A stretch of 64,000 nt of DNA from Candidatus Nanopelagicales bacterium (GTDB lineage: Bacteria; Actinomycetota; Actinomycetes; S36-B12), in assembly GCA_030827125.1 (NCBI GenBank), contig JAURFD010000009.1, forward strand, positions 48,759-112,758, written 5' to 3'. Positions 20,979-29,875 of the stretch are shown in pieces (position 1 is the first letter of the stretch; the number at the start of each line of letters is the position of its first letter). Below the pieces are notes generated by a model. The model searched no databases. It was not told where the DNA came from and saw only the letters and a list, made by a program, of their open reading frames with translations. The translations under genes and the position numbers were made by a program.

Positions 20979-22025
20979 TTAGAGAGACAGCCCGATCGGC
21001 CAGGTGTCGGTGAGGCGGTACCCCATCGGATAGGGGTCCGACGGGTCGAGGACCAGCGTCGTCAGGTCGGTGATCCAGGCCTGTCCAGCGACTGAGGGCA
21101 CCACTGCCGGGATCCCACCCACGGTCGTCTCTGCTTCGATGCGGCAGTCGAATCGCGAGTCGATGATCGAGGTGTGGATGAAGCGCTCGCCTACCGCGAT
21201 TTCACCCCGGGCGTGCATAACGGCCAGTCGAGCCGATGTGCCGGTGCCGCATGGGGACCGGTCGCAGCGGCCGGGGGACACCACCACGGTGTTTTTTGCG
21301 GTGAGTACGCCGTCGACACGTTCAGGGGGAAGGGTGAATTCGCAGATCGTGATGCCGGGGAAGTCCGGATTCTCGGGATGGACGGCGTCGAGTTGCTCGG
21401 CGGCGGCGATCTTGATCCGCTCGCCGAGGTCGCAGATGTCTCGCGCCTCATCCGGAGTGATCTGCAGGTCGAATCTGCGGGCGTCGACGATCACGTAGGC
21501 CATACCGCCCCAGGCAACGTCGACGGTGACCGCGCCGACTCCCTCAACCTCGACCGTGGCGTCCAAGTGGTAGACGAAGGCCGGTTGGTTGGTGAAACGC
21601 ACGCTGGTCACCTTGCCGTCACGGACCGTGCACTCCAACGGGATGAGACCGGCAGGTGACTCGAGCACCAAGCGCGTGATCGGCTCCTGCGCCGGCAGCA
21701 TCCCGGTCTCCAGCAGCACGGTGGCCACGCAAATCGTGTTGCTGCCCGACATGACGGGGTACTCGATCGATTCCATGATCACGTAGCCGGCGTCCGCGTC
21801 AGGGTGGTTGCTCGGCAGGATGATGTTGGCGTTGCGAGCGACCTGACCGCGTGGCTCGCTGAGGATCAATTGGCGCATCCAGTCGCGGTCCTGGGCGAGG
21901 TAGTTGCGCTTGTCGAACATTGTTTCGCCGGGCACTGGGCCGAAGCCGCCGACGATGACGTTGCCCACTTCACCTTCGGCATGCACCCCGACGACCTGCA
22001 CGGACCTGGTGAAGTGCATCGTCAT
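20979..22025 (-). CDS. Proline racemase superfamily protein (hydroxyproline epimerase / trans-3-hydroxyproline dehydratase-like)
   Basis: Start refined to ATG at 22025 (MTMHFTRSVQVVGVHAEGEVGNVIVGG). First catalytic position in MSGSNT (Ser) and second in SPCGTGTSARLA (Cys). Confidence 0.85.
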   Translation of the reverse strand: MTMHFTRSVQVVGVHAEGEVGNVIVGGFGPVPGETMFDKRNYLAQDRDWMRQLILSEPRGQVARNANIILPSNHPDADAGYVIMESIEYPVMSGSNTICVATVLLETGMLPAQEPITRLVLESPAGLIPLECTVRDGKVTSVRFTNQPAFVYHLDATVEVEGVGAVTVDVAWGGMAYVIVDARRFDLQITPDEARDICDLGERIKIAAAEQLDAVHPENPDFPGITICEFTLPPERVDGVLTAKNTVVVSPGRCDRSPCGTGTSARLAVMHARGEIAVGERFIHTSIIDSRFDCRIEAETTVGGIPAVVPSVAGQAWITDLTTLVLDPSDPYPMGYRLTDTWPIGLSL

Positions 22026-22119
22026 TCCTCTCCTGGATGGCACGGCGTACAACCGCCTTGACCCTAGCCGAGCGGCTGTTCAAAGAGCGTCGGCTTGCGA
22101 GCGGTAGCCTGACGGCGCC

Positions 22120-22836
22120 ATGACGGACCGTCACCTGCTCGTCCTCGGAGACTCGCTCGCCTTCCACGGTCCCGAGCGCGCCGAGCGGCCTTCTGATCCC
22201 CGGCTCTACCCACAGGTGGCTGGTCGCCTCCTCGGCGTCGATGTCGACCTGGTTGCTCGCCAAGGGTGGACCGCTCGAGATGCCTGGTGGGCTCTCACGA
22301 AGGATCCGGTCGTGTGGGGGGAGTACCTGCCGCGCGCGGACTACATGCTCATCGGGGTTGGGGGCATGGATCAACTGCCGACGCCCGTGCCGACCTGGCT
22401 GCGCGATTCGATCCCCTATGTGCGCCAGGGACGTATCCGTCGGGCGCTCCGGGGCGCGTGGAGTTCGGCCGTACCACCGGTGGTACGGCGTACCGGAGGA
22501 CCGCTGCGCACCCTCCCGCAAGCTGCGACGGACCGATATCTCACGCGCATCGTTCAGGGCGTTCGGTCGATGCGACCCGATCTGCCGATCGCGCTGCTGG
22601 GACCGTCGCCGTGGTCTGGTCCGTACTACCCCTCGACGCGAAGCCATGCTCCCGCTGTCGCGGCCGCCTGCCGCTGGGCTGACGCGCATGGGGTTTCGTA
22701 CGTCGATATCGAGCCCCTAGTCGCTCCGCGGCTCGCCAATTGCAACCCCGATGGGATGCACTGGTCCTGGGAAGTCCACGCCCTGGTGGGGGAGGCGGTC
22801 ACCTCGGCGTTCGAACCGCCGAGGGGAAAGTCGTGA
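22120..22836 (+). CDS. SGNH/GDSL-type acyl transferase/hydrolase, diglucosylglycerate octanoyltransferase (OctT)-like
   Basis: LLVLGDSLAFHGP (GDS), GVGGMDQLPTPVPTWLRD, DGMHWSWEVHALVGEAV (DxxH). Near the gpgP-like gene, as Rv2418c is to Rv2419c. Confidence 0.65.
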   Translation: MTDRHLLVLGDSLAFHGPERAERPSDPRLYPQVAGRLLGVDVDLVARQGWTARDAWWALTKDPVVWGEYLPRADYMLIGVGGMDQLPTPVPTWLRDSIPYVRQGRIRRALRGAWSSAVPPVVRRTGGPLRTLPQAATDRYLTRIVQGVRSMRPDLPIALLGPSPWSGPYYPSTRSHAPAVAAACRWADAHGVSYVDIEPLVAPRLANCNPDGMHWSWEVHALVGEAVTSAFEPPRGKS

Positions 22837-23471
22837 TCTGGCTCGCTTGGCTCGCTGCCGCCGGTGTCATCGCGATCCTCGACTGGTGGGCCGTAGGCAC
22901 CGATCGGCGCAACATCGAGCGCTGGGCGAAGCCCGGCGTCATGGTCTTCCTCATCGTCGCGGCCGTGCTCATCCCTGCGGAGTCGGACTGGATTCGTTGG
23001 TGGATCGTCATCGGGTTGACCTTCGGGATCGCGGGTGACGTACTCCTTTTCCAGGACCGTTTCATCCCGGGCGCTGCAGCGTTCCTCGTCGGTCACCTGG
23101 CCTACATCCTCGCTCTGGTACCGATCGAGCATCCGCTCCCCGCGGTGGTCTTCGGCCTCGTGATCGTAGGTGCCTTCGCCATCAGCCTGGGCCGATGCAT
23201 CGTGCGCGGTGCCTGGCGTCAGTCGCCGGTGCTCGGTGGGATCGTCGTCGCCTACATGATCACCATCGGCGCCGTCGTCGTCCTCGCCGTCGGCTCGTGG
23301 TCGACGGTGGTGGGCATCGCCGCACTGCTCTTCATGGCGTCCGACACCCTGCTCGCCTGGGGCCGCTTTGTCGGATCGGCACCGGGCGGGCGCGTAGCCG
23401 TGATGGTGACCTACCAAATCGCCCAGGCTGGATTCGTGCTGGCGATCCCCACGCTGATGCCCGTCGCCTAA
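22833..23471 (+). CDS. Lysoplasmalogenase family (YhhN-like) membrane protein
   Basis: GTG start overlapping the previous stop. About 7 TM helices with GDVLLFQDRFIPGAAAFLVGHLAYILAL and MASDTLLAWGRF. Confidence 0.8.
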   Translation: MIWLAWLAAAGVIAILDWWAVGTDRRNIERWAKPGVMVFLIVAAVLIPAESDWIRWWIVIGLTFGIAGDVLLFQDRFIPGAAAFLVGHLAYILALVPIEHPLPAVVFGLVIVGAFAISLGRCIVRGAWRQSPVLGGIVVAYMITIGAVVVLAVGSWSTVVGIAALLFMASDTLLAWGRFVGSAPGGRVAVMVTYQIAQAGFVLAIPTLMPVA

Positions 23472-23480
23472 CCTTCGGTT

Positions 23481-23933
23481 ATGACCGCGGCCCCCCACTC
23501 CAAGCCATCCTTTGTTGACCGCACACCCCGCTGGCGGGCTCGGTGGGCACTTGCGGCATTCGTCGTCACAGCCGTCATCACCCGCGGTATCACTTTGACA
23601 CTGCACCTGCGCGGGGCCGGCAAGGACGGCGGCTTGGTCGTCGCCGGATTGCACATCCATCACATGGTCTTCGGCCTCATCATCCTGGCCGTCCTGACCT
23701 TCGCCTTCGTTCTTTTCATCGGCGAGACGACTCGGTGGGGGAACATGGCGTGGCCGCCCATCCTGTTCGGTATCGGCTGGGCCCTCGTCCTAGACGAGTC
23801 AGCCCTCATCGTCGCGCTGTCGGATGTGTACTGGCAGCCGTTGGGTGACCTGAGCTACTGGGTCATGGGCACGTTCGCCCTCGCCCTCCTCATCGCTTCC
23901 ATCTGGGCCCCCGACAAGTCCGACGGTTACTAG
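23481..23933 (+). CDS. Integral membrane hypothetical protein
   Basis: Four hydrophobic segments, LHIHHMVFGLIILAV, FGIGWALVLDESALIV. Confidence 0.65.
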   Translation: MTAAPHSKPSFVDRTPRWRARWALAAFVVTAVITRGITLTLHLRGAGKDGGLVVAGLHIHHMVFGLIILAVLTFAFVLFIGETTRWGNMAWPPILFGIGWALVLDESALIVALSDVYWQPLGDLSYWVMGTFALALLIASIWAPDKSDGY

Positions 23934-23959
23934 GTGAAGGACCTCCCACCCCCGCCGAG

Positions 23960-24008
23960 TGTCGAGGTACGGGGTGAATTCGGTGAACATTGACCCCGTA
24001 CCTCGACA
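23960..24008. repeat. Perfect 16-bp inverted repeat with 17-nt spacer, upstream of leuS
   Basis: TGTCGAGGTACGGGGT (23960-23975) and ACCCCGTACCTCGACA (23993-24008). The flanks extend the stem imperfectly (GCCGA / TCGGT). Confidence 0.95.
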
Positions 24009-24046
24009 GTCGGTGGAGGGGCTGCGGCAGATAGGCTCGTCCCCTT

Positions 24047-26515
24047 ATGGATGAGGCGACCGAGACGTACGACGTCGAGACGATCCAGGCCCGCTGGCTG
24101 CCGGTCTGGGACGACCTGCAGCCCTTCCGGTCGGGGGCCGAAGGCGATCCGCGCCCGACCAAGTACGTCCTCGACATGTTCCCCTACCCCTCCGGCGACC
24201 TCCACATGGGCCACGCGGAGGCCTATGCCCTTGGTGATGTCATCGCCCGCTACTGGGTCCAGCGCGGCTTCAACGTCATGCACCCCATCGGTTGGGACGC
24301 CTTCGGCCTCCCGGCGGAGAACGCCGCCATCCGCCGTGGCGAGGACCCGGGTCTGTGGACCTACGAAAACATCGCCCAGCAGAAGGCGTCCATGCGGCGT
24401 TACGCCTGCTCCTTCGACTGGGATCGCGTCCTCAACACCTGCGACCCGGAGTACTACCACTGGAACCAGTGGCTCTTCCTGCAGATGTACGACCGTGGCC
24501 TCGCCTACCGCAAGGCCTCCAATGTCAATTGGTGCCCCAACTGCCAAACCGTTCTTGCCAATGAGCAGGTGGTTGCAGGGTTGTGCGAGAGATGCGATTC
24601 AACAGTTACAAAAAAGAAGTTGAACCAGTGGTACTTCAAGATCACCGATTATGCCGATCGATTGCTCGACGACATGGCGCAACTCGAGGGCAAGTGGCCG
24701 GAGAAAGTGCTGCTCATGCAGCGCAACTGGATCGGTCGGTCCCAGGGAGCTGAGGTCGACTTCGTCATCGAGGGCCGCGACGAGCCCGTCACCGTCTTCA
24801 CCACGCGCCCTGACACGTTGTACGGCGCCACCTTCTTTGTCGTCGCCGCCGACTCCGACCTCGCCGCTGAACTCGCTGCGGGCACGGATGCTGAGGAAGA
24901 GTTCGCGGCGTACCTCGAGAAGGTCAAGCAGACCTCCGAGATGGATCGCCTCAACAACGACCGCGACAAGACCGGCGTCTTCCTGCAGCGCTACGCGATC
25001 AATCCGGTCAACGGCGAGCGCATCCCTGTCTGGGCATCCGACTACGTCCTCGCCGACTACGGCACCGGCGCCATCATGGCGGTGCCCGCCCACGACCAGC
25101 GCGACCTCGACTTCGCGCGCACCTTCAACCTGCCGGTGCGTGTCGTCGTCGATGCGGGGGAGGACCCCGCCGAGACTGGTGTGGCCACCGCCGACGATGG
25201 TCCGCACGTCAACTCCGGTCCGCTCGACGGACTCGACAAGGCCGAGGCGATCGCGGCGATCATCGACATCCTGGGGGAGCGCGGCACCGGCCACGCGTCG
25301 ATCAACTACCGCCTGCGCGACTGGCTGATCTCGCGCCAGCGCTACTGGGGTACGCCGATCCCGATCATTCACTGCCCCGACTGCGGTGAGGTGCCGGTCC
25401 CGATCGATCAGTTGCCGGTGACATTGCCGCCGGCGCAGGGCCTGGATCTCAAGCCCAAGGGCACGTCGCCGCTCGGTGCTGCCACCGAATGGGCCACCGT
25501 GGCCTGCCCGCGTTGTGGTCGCGATGACGCCCAGCGCGATCCCGACACGATGGACACCTTCGTCGACTCCTCCTGGTACTACCTGCGCTATCTCGATCCC
25601 CACAAGACCGACGGTCCCTTCGCCGTCGACGAGGCCAAGAAGTGGATGCCGGTCGACCAGTACGTCGGCGGCGTGACGCACGCGATCCTGCACCTGCTTT
25701 ACAGCCGGTTCTTCACCAAGGTGCTGTTTGACATGGGCATGGTCGACTTCACCGAACCCTTCACCCGTCTGCTCAATCAGGGCATGGTCGTCATGGACGG
25801 TTCGGCCATGAGCAAGTCGCGCGGCAACCTGGTGCGGCTGTCCGACGAATTGGCCGTGCACGGTGTGGATGCCATTCGTTTGACGATGGTCTTTGCCGGG
25901 CCACCCGAGGACGACATCGACTGGTCGGACGTGTCCCCGTCGGGGTCGAAGAAGTTCCTCGCCCGCGCGTGGCGACTCGCCCAAGACGTGAGTCGTGACC
26001 CGGGTGTCGACTTCACCACCGGCGACCTCGAACTCCGCAAGGTCACCCATCGCACGTTGCACGACGCCGAGCAGGCGATCGAGTCGTTCCGATTCAACGT
26101 GGCCGTTGCCAAGGCGATGGAGTTGGTCAATGCGACGCGCAAGGCGATCGACTCCGGGTGCGGACCGGCTGATCCTGCCGTGCGCGAGGCGACCGAGGCC
26201 GTTGCGATCCTGCTCAGCCTCACCGCGCCGTACACCGCCGAGGACATGTGGCGTCTGCTCGGTCATGCGCCGTCCGTCGCCCGCGCCGGTTGGCCCACGG
26301 TCGATCCGGCCCTGCTGGTGCAGGAGTCGGTTACTTGCGTCGTGCAGGTCGCGGGCAAGGTGCGCGACCGCCTTGAAGTGTCGCCGGACATCTCCGAGGA
26401 GGCGCTGCGTGGGTTGGCGTTGTCCTCCGATGCCGTCACGAAGGCACTCGAGGGCAAGGGCATCAAGACGGTGATCGTCCGCGCGCCCAAACTTGTCAAC
26501 ATCGTCCCGGAGTAG
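24047..26515 (+). CDS. leuS: Leucyl-tRNA synthetase
   Basis: [17 protein letters not shown] (HIGH-like), editing domain, and AMSKSRGN (KMSKS-like). Confidence 0.98.
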   Translation: MDEATETYDVETIQARWLPVWDDLQPFRSGAEGDPRPTKYVLDMFPYPSGDLHMGHAEAYALGDVIARYWVQRGFNVMHPIGWDAFGLPAENAAIRRGEDPGLWTYENIAQQKASMRRYACSFDWDRVLNTCDPEYYHWNQWLFLQMYDRGLAYRKASNVNWCPNCQTVLANEQVVAGLCERCDSTVTKKKLNQWYFKITDYADRLLDDMAQLEGKWPEKVLLMQRNWIGRSQGAEVDFVIEGRDEPVTVFTTRPDTLYGATFFVVAADSDLAAELAAGTDAEEEFAAYLEKVKQTSEMDRLNNDRDKTGVFLQRYAINPVNGERIPVWASDYVLADYGTGAIMAVPAHDQRDLDFARTFNLPVRVVVDAGEDPAETGVATADDGPHVNSGPLDGLDKAEAIAAIIDILGERGTGHASINYRLRDWLISRQRYWGTPIPIIHCPDCGEVPVPIDQLPVTLPPAQGLDLKPKGTSPLGAATEWATVACPRCGRDDAQRDPDTMDTFVDSSWYYLRYLDPHKTDGPFAVDEAKKWMPVDQYVGGVTHAILHLLYSRFFTKVLFDMGMVDFTEPFTRLLNQGMVVMDGSAMSKSRGNLVRLSDELAVHGVDAIRLTMVFAGPPEDDIDWSDVSPSGSKKFLARAWRLAQDVSRDPGVDFTTGDLELRKVTHRTLHDAEQAIESFRFNVAVAKAMELVNATRKAIDSGCGPADPAVREATEAVAILLSLTAPYTAEDMWRLLGHAPSVARAGWPTVDPALLVQESVTCVVQVAGKVRDRLEVSPDISEEALRGLALSSDAVTKALEGKGIKTVIVRAPKLVNIVPE

Positions 26516-26517
26516 TC

Positions 26518-27099
26518 GTGGCCCGTCAGGGGCCCACGCCCACCCTGCAGGCAGGTCCCGTCACGCTGCGCGGGCTTCACCTGGACGATGTCGAGGACAT
26601 GACCCTCGCCTGTCAGGACCCCGAGACGGCGCGGTGGACGACGGTGCCCTCACCCTATGAGCGCGAGCATGCGCTGGCCTTTGTCGAACGTCGTACCGGC
26701 ACACCCGTCGACACCGAACGCGAACGCTGGGGGATCGAGGTCGGCGGTCGCTGGTGCGGCAATATCTCGTTGCGACCCGATGATGCGGGTCTCGCTGAGA
26801 TCGGCTACCTGGTGGCCCCATGGGCGCGGCGGCAAGGAGTGGGCAGCTTGGCGGTCTGGCTGGTGTGCGACTGGGGCTTCCGCGAGGGCGGACTCGAGGT
26901 CATCACCTGGCACGCGGTGGTGGGCAATGGCGCCTCCAAGCGGCTGGTCGAACGCGTCGGATTCCATGTCTACGCCGACATCGCGCGTCGGCGCATGCTC
27001 CATCACGGTGAACGGGTCGATGTCTGGATGGGTGACCTGTTGCCCGATGATCTCGTCTCGCTCGACTCAATGCTGTCCGGCCCTGAAGCGCCCGCGTGA
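26518..27099 (+). CDS. GNAT family N-acetyltransferase (RimJ/RimL type)
   Basis: VTLRGLHLDDVEDM, EIGYLVAPWARRQGVGSLAV, NGASKRLVERVGFH. GTG start. Confidence 0.88.
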   Translation: MARQGPTPTLQAGPVTLRGLHLDDVEDMTLACQDPETARWTTVPSPYEREHALAFVERRTGTPVDTERERWGIEVGGRWCGNISLRPDDAGLAEIGYLVAPWARRQGVGSLAVWLVCDWGFREGGLEVITWHAVVGNGASKRLVERVGFHVYADIARRRMLHHGERVDVWMGDLLPDDLVSLDSMLSGPEAPA

Positions 27100-28322
27100 T
27101 CGAACTCTCAGGTGACGAAGCTCGACGGGCCGCCCTCTGGGCGCAGGGCCTGCTCGGTGCGCGACCGGCACCCGAGTCACCCAGGAAGCGCGAAGAGTCA
27201 GTCATTGACATGCTGGGGGATCTCGGTGCGGTTCAACTGGACACCATCTCGGTACTGGCGCGCTCCCATGAACTCGTCGCCTACGCGCGGCTCGGCGCGC
27301 TAGGCCGCAACGCGGTAGAGGCCGCGTACTGGAACGGTGATTCGGCGTTCGAGTATTGGTCCCACGCGGCGTGCATCCTGCCGATGGAGGAGTGGCCGTG
27401 GTTCGCCTTTCGCCGTCGTCACTATGCGCGCAAGGGGGAGCGCTGGCATGGCGTGCCGCAAGCGTCCTTGACTTCCATCACCGAACGCCTTCGACTCGAA
27501 GGCCCCCTCACCACGCGCGAACTTGGCGGCGCGAAGAAGAGTGCTGACTGGTGGGATTGGTCGGACACCAAGATCGCCGTCGAGTGGCTGCTCGACATCG
27601 GTGAGGTTGTCGTCACGCGTCGGAGCGGGTGGCGCCGGGTCTACGACCTGCCTGAGCGAGTTGTGCCGCCGGCCCTGCGTCAGCAGACCGGCTGGGGCGA
27701 TGCCGATGGCATCCACGGGCCCGATGACGCTGAGTGTCTGCGTCGGCTCACCGAACTCGGCGGCCACTCTGTGGGGGTCGGCACCGCCGGTGACATCGCC
27801 GACATCCATCGACTCGGCGTGAACGACGTCAAGGCGCACATCGCTGACACCGACCTGATCGAGGTCACGGTGGCTGGCTGGGGTCAGCGCGCCTGGGCCT
27901 CGCCGCAGGCCCTGGAATGGCTGGGTACGGCGTCGCGCACGAGATCCCGAACGACCCTGCTCTCGCCCTTCGACTCGCTCATCTGGAACCGCGAACGAAT
28001 GGAACGCATCTTTGACATGCCGCATCGGATCGAGGCCTACACGCCCGCGGCCAAAAGGGTCCACGGGTACTTCGCCATGCCGGTCCTGCACGGGAGACGC
28101 CTCGTGGCCCGCGTAGATCCCGCACGGTCCGGGGGCGCCCTCATGGCCAAGCGAGTGACGTTGGAGACCGACCATCGAGGGGTTCCTGCCCGCGGAGCCG
28201 TCAAGGGTACGGCGAGGGCCTTGCAAGAGGCAGCCTCCTGGGTCGGCCTAGAGCGGGTGACGGTGGACGAAGTCAGACCGTCTTCGGCAGCGGCCTCGCT
28301 ACGGTCGCTGCTGCCCGACTAG
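27096..28322 (+). CDS. Winged-helix DNA-binding (HTH_42 / YcaQ-type crosslink-repair glycosylase) family protein
   Basis: VQLDTISVLARSHELVAYARLG, LLSPFDSLIWNRERMERIFDMPHRIEAYTPAAKRVHGYFAMPVL. Confidence 0.85.
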   Translation: MIELSGDEARRAALWAQGLLGARPAPESPRKREESVIDMLGDLGAVQLDTISVLARSHELVAYARLGALGRNAVEAAYWNGDSAFEYWSHAACILPMEEWPWFAFRRRHYARKGERWHGVPQASLTSITERLRLEGPLTTRELGGAKKSADWWDWSDTKIAVEWLLDIGEVVVTRRSGWRRVYDLPERVVPPALRQQTGWGDADGIHGPDDAECLRRLTELGGHSVGVGTAGDIADIHRLGVNDVKAHIADTDLIEVTVAGWGQRAWASPQALEWLGTASRTRSRTTLLSPFDSLIWNRERMERIFDMPHRIEAYTPAAKRVHGYFAMPVLHGRRLVARVDPARSGGALMAKRVTLETDHRGVPARGAVKGTARALQEAASWVGLERVTVDEVRPSSAAASLRSLLPD

Positions 28323-28331
28323 CCTGGACAA

Positions 28332-29189
28332 ATGCCCGTCGCCCTCGTGACCGACTCAACCGCGTATCTCTCGGCCGAGCTGCTCCGCAACACCGGCATC
28401 ACGGTGGTGCCGGTGCAGGTCATCGTGGGTGGTCGCGCCTACGACGAGACGGCCGATGAGGCCGGCGTGCGCCGGGTCGCCGACGCGTTGCGGGCCTGGC
28501 AGCCGGTGACGACCTCGCGGCCAGCCCCGGAGCGGTTCCGTCAGGCGTTCGCTGCTGCGGCCGCGGGCGGAGCCGATGCCGTCGTGTGCGCGACGTTGTC
28601 CTCCCGGATGTCGGGAACCTTCGAGTCCGCCGAACTCGCGGCCAAGGAGGTCGACATCCCCGTCCATCTCGTGGACAGTCGGACGGTCGGCATGGGGCTC
28701 GGCTTCGCCGTGCTCGCGGGCGCGGAGTTGGCGGCCGCTGGTGCCTCCACCGACGATGTCGCTGACCTCGTCGAGCGCAAGGCTCGCGAGTCCACGTCGC
28801 TGTTCTATGTCGACACCCTGGAATACCTTCGGCGCGGCGGTCGAGTCAGCGCTGCGCGGGCGGCAGTGGGCCAGGCCCTTCAGGTCAAGCCGATCCTGCA
28901 GATTATCGACGGCGAGGTCGTGCCGCTCGAACGTGTGCGCACCTCGACGAAGGCGATCGCGCGCCTGACGGAGCTAGCCCTCGCGGCCACCCTGGGTCGC
29001 TCGGTGGAGATCGCTGTACAGCACCTTGATGGCGCGGAGCGGGCTCGCGTCCTCGCCGAGACACTCATCGACTACCTCCCCGACACGCGTGTCGTCGAGT
29101 CTCCGCTCGGGGCGGTGGTGGGAGCCCACACCGGGCCGGGCATTGTGGCGGTCGTGGTGTCGCCGCTGCTCGGTCGGCAAAGCCCGTAG
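28332..29189 (+). CDS. DegV family fatty-acid-binding protein
   Basis: ALVTDSTAYLS, VTTSRPAPERFRQAF, LYDTLEYL-like FYVDTLEYLRRGGRVSAARAAVG. Confidence 0.93.
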   Translation: MPVALVTDSTAYLSAELLRNTGITVVPVQVIVGGRAYDETADEAGVRRVADALRAWQPVTTSRPAPERFRQAFAAAAAGGADAVVCATLSSRMSGTFESAELAAKEVDIPVHLVDSRTVGMGLGFAVLAGAELAAAGASTDDVADLVERKARESTSLFYVDTLEYLRRGGRVSAARAAVGQALQVKPILQIIDGEVVPLERVRTSTKAIARLTELALAATLGRSVEIAVQHLDGAERARVLAETLIDYLPDTRVVESPLGAVVGAHTGPGIVAVVVSPLLGRQSP

Positions 29190-29293
29190 CCCTCCCGGGC
29201 CGATCCCCTTTCCCCAGGGTCGCCACCCCTGCTTCATCCCCAACCTGGTTCACCACGGCGGTGCGCGGGGGTGGGCGAACCTAGCGTGCCCCG

Positions 29294-29875
29294 GTGACGT
29301 GGAGTCCTCGAGCCCTTCGCGCGTTGGCCGTCGGATTGGCCGCGCTGCTCGTCGTCGTGGGCTACTGGTGGTGGGCCGGTCGGGCGCGCTCCGTCACGCC
29401 CGTGCCGACCGACACAGCGGCCGGGGTCGATGACACAGGGATCGTTGCCGAGGTGGTCGTTCATGTCGCGGGCAAGGTACGCCGACCCGGGGTGGTGCAC
29501 CTGCCTGCCGGTGCTCGAGTCATTGACGCTGTGGAGGCTGCGGGAGGTGTCCGCGACGGTGCCCCGGTGGGGGACCTCAATCTCGCGCGGGTCCTCACGG
29601 ACGGTGAGCAGATCGTGGTGGGACGGACACGGCGTAGCGGGAGCTCCGGAGGTGGACCGACGACATCAACGAATGAATCGAGCACCACGATCGACATCAA
29701 TGCTGCTTCGGCAACCGAACTCGAGGCCTTGCCGGGCATCGGGCCGGTCCTCGCGGGACGGATCGTGCAGTGGCGCACCGACAACGGACCGTTCACCTCG
29801 ATCGAGATCCTCGGCGAGGTCTCGGGAATTGGCGACTCCCTGCTTGAGCAGTTGCGTCCCCTCGTCCGCGTATGA
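29294..29875 (+). CDS. comEA: ComEA family DNA-binding protein (SLBB + helix-hairpin-helix)
   Basis: VVVHVAGKVRRPGVVHLPAGARVIDAVEAAGG and IDINAASATELEALPGIGPVLAGRIVQWR. Confidence 0.92.
   Translation: MTWSPRALRALAVGLAALLVVVGYWWWAGRARSVTPVPTDTAAGVDDTGIVAEVVVHVAGKVRRPGVVHLPAGARVIDAVEAAGGVRDGAPVGDLNLARVLTDGEQIVVGRTRRSGSSGGGPTTSTNESSTTIDINAASATELEALPGIGPVLAGRIVQWRTDNGPFTSIEILGEVSGIGDSLLEQLRPLVRV

Noticed and set aside
24599-26266. 555-aa ORF on the minus strand
   Set aside because: Lies entirely antisense to leuS. Composition (His/Arg/Asp-rich, no domain motif) is typical of shadow ORFs in high-GC DNA.
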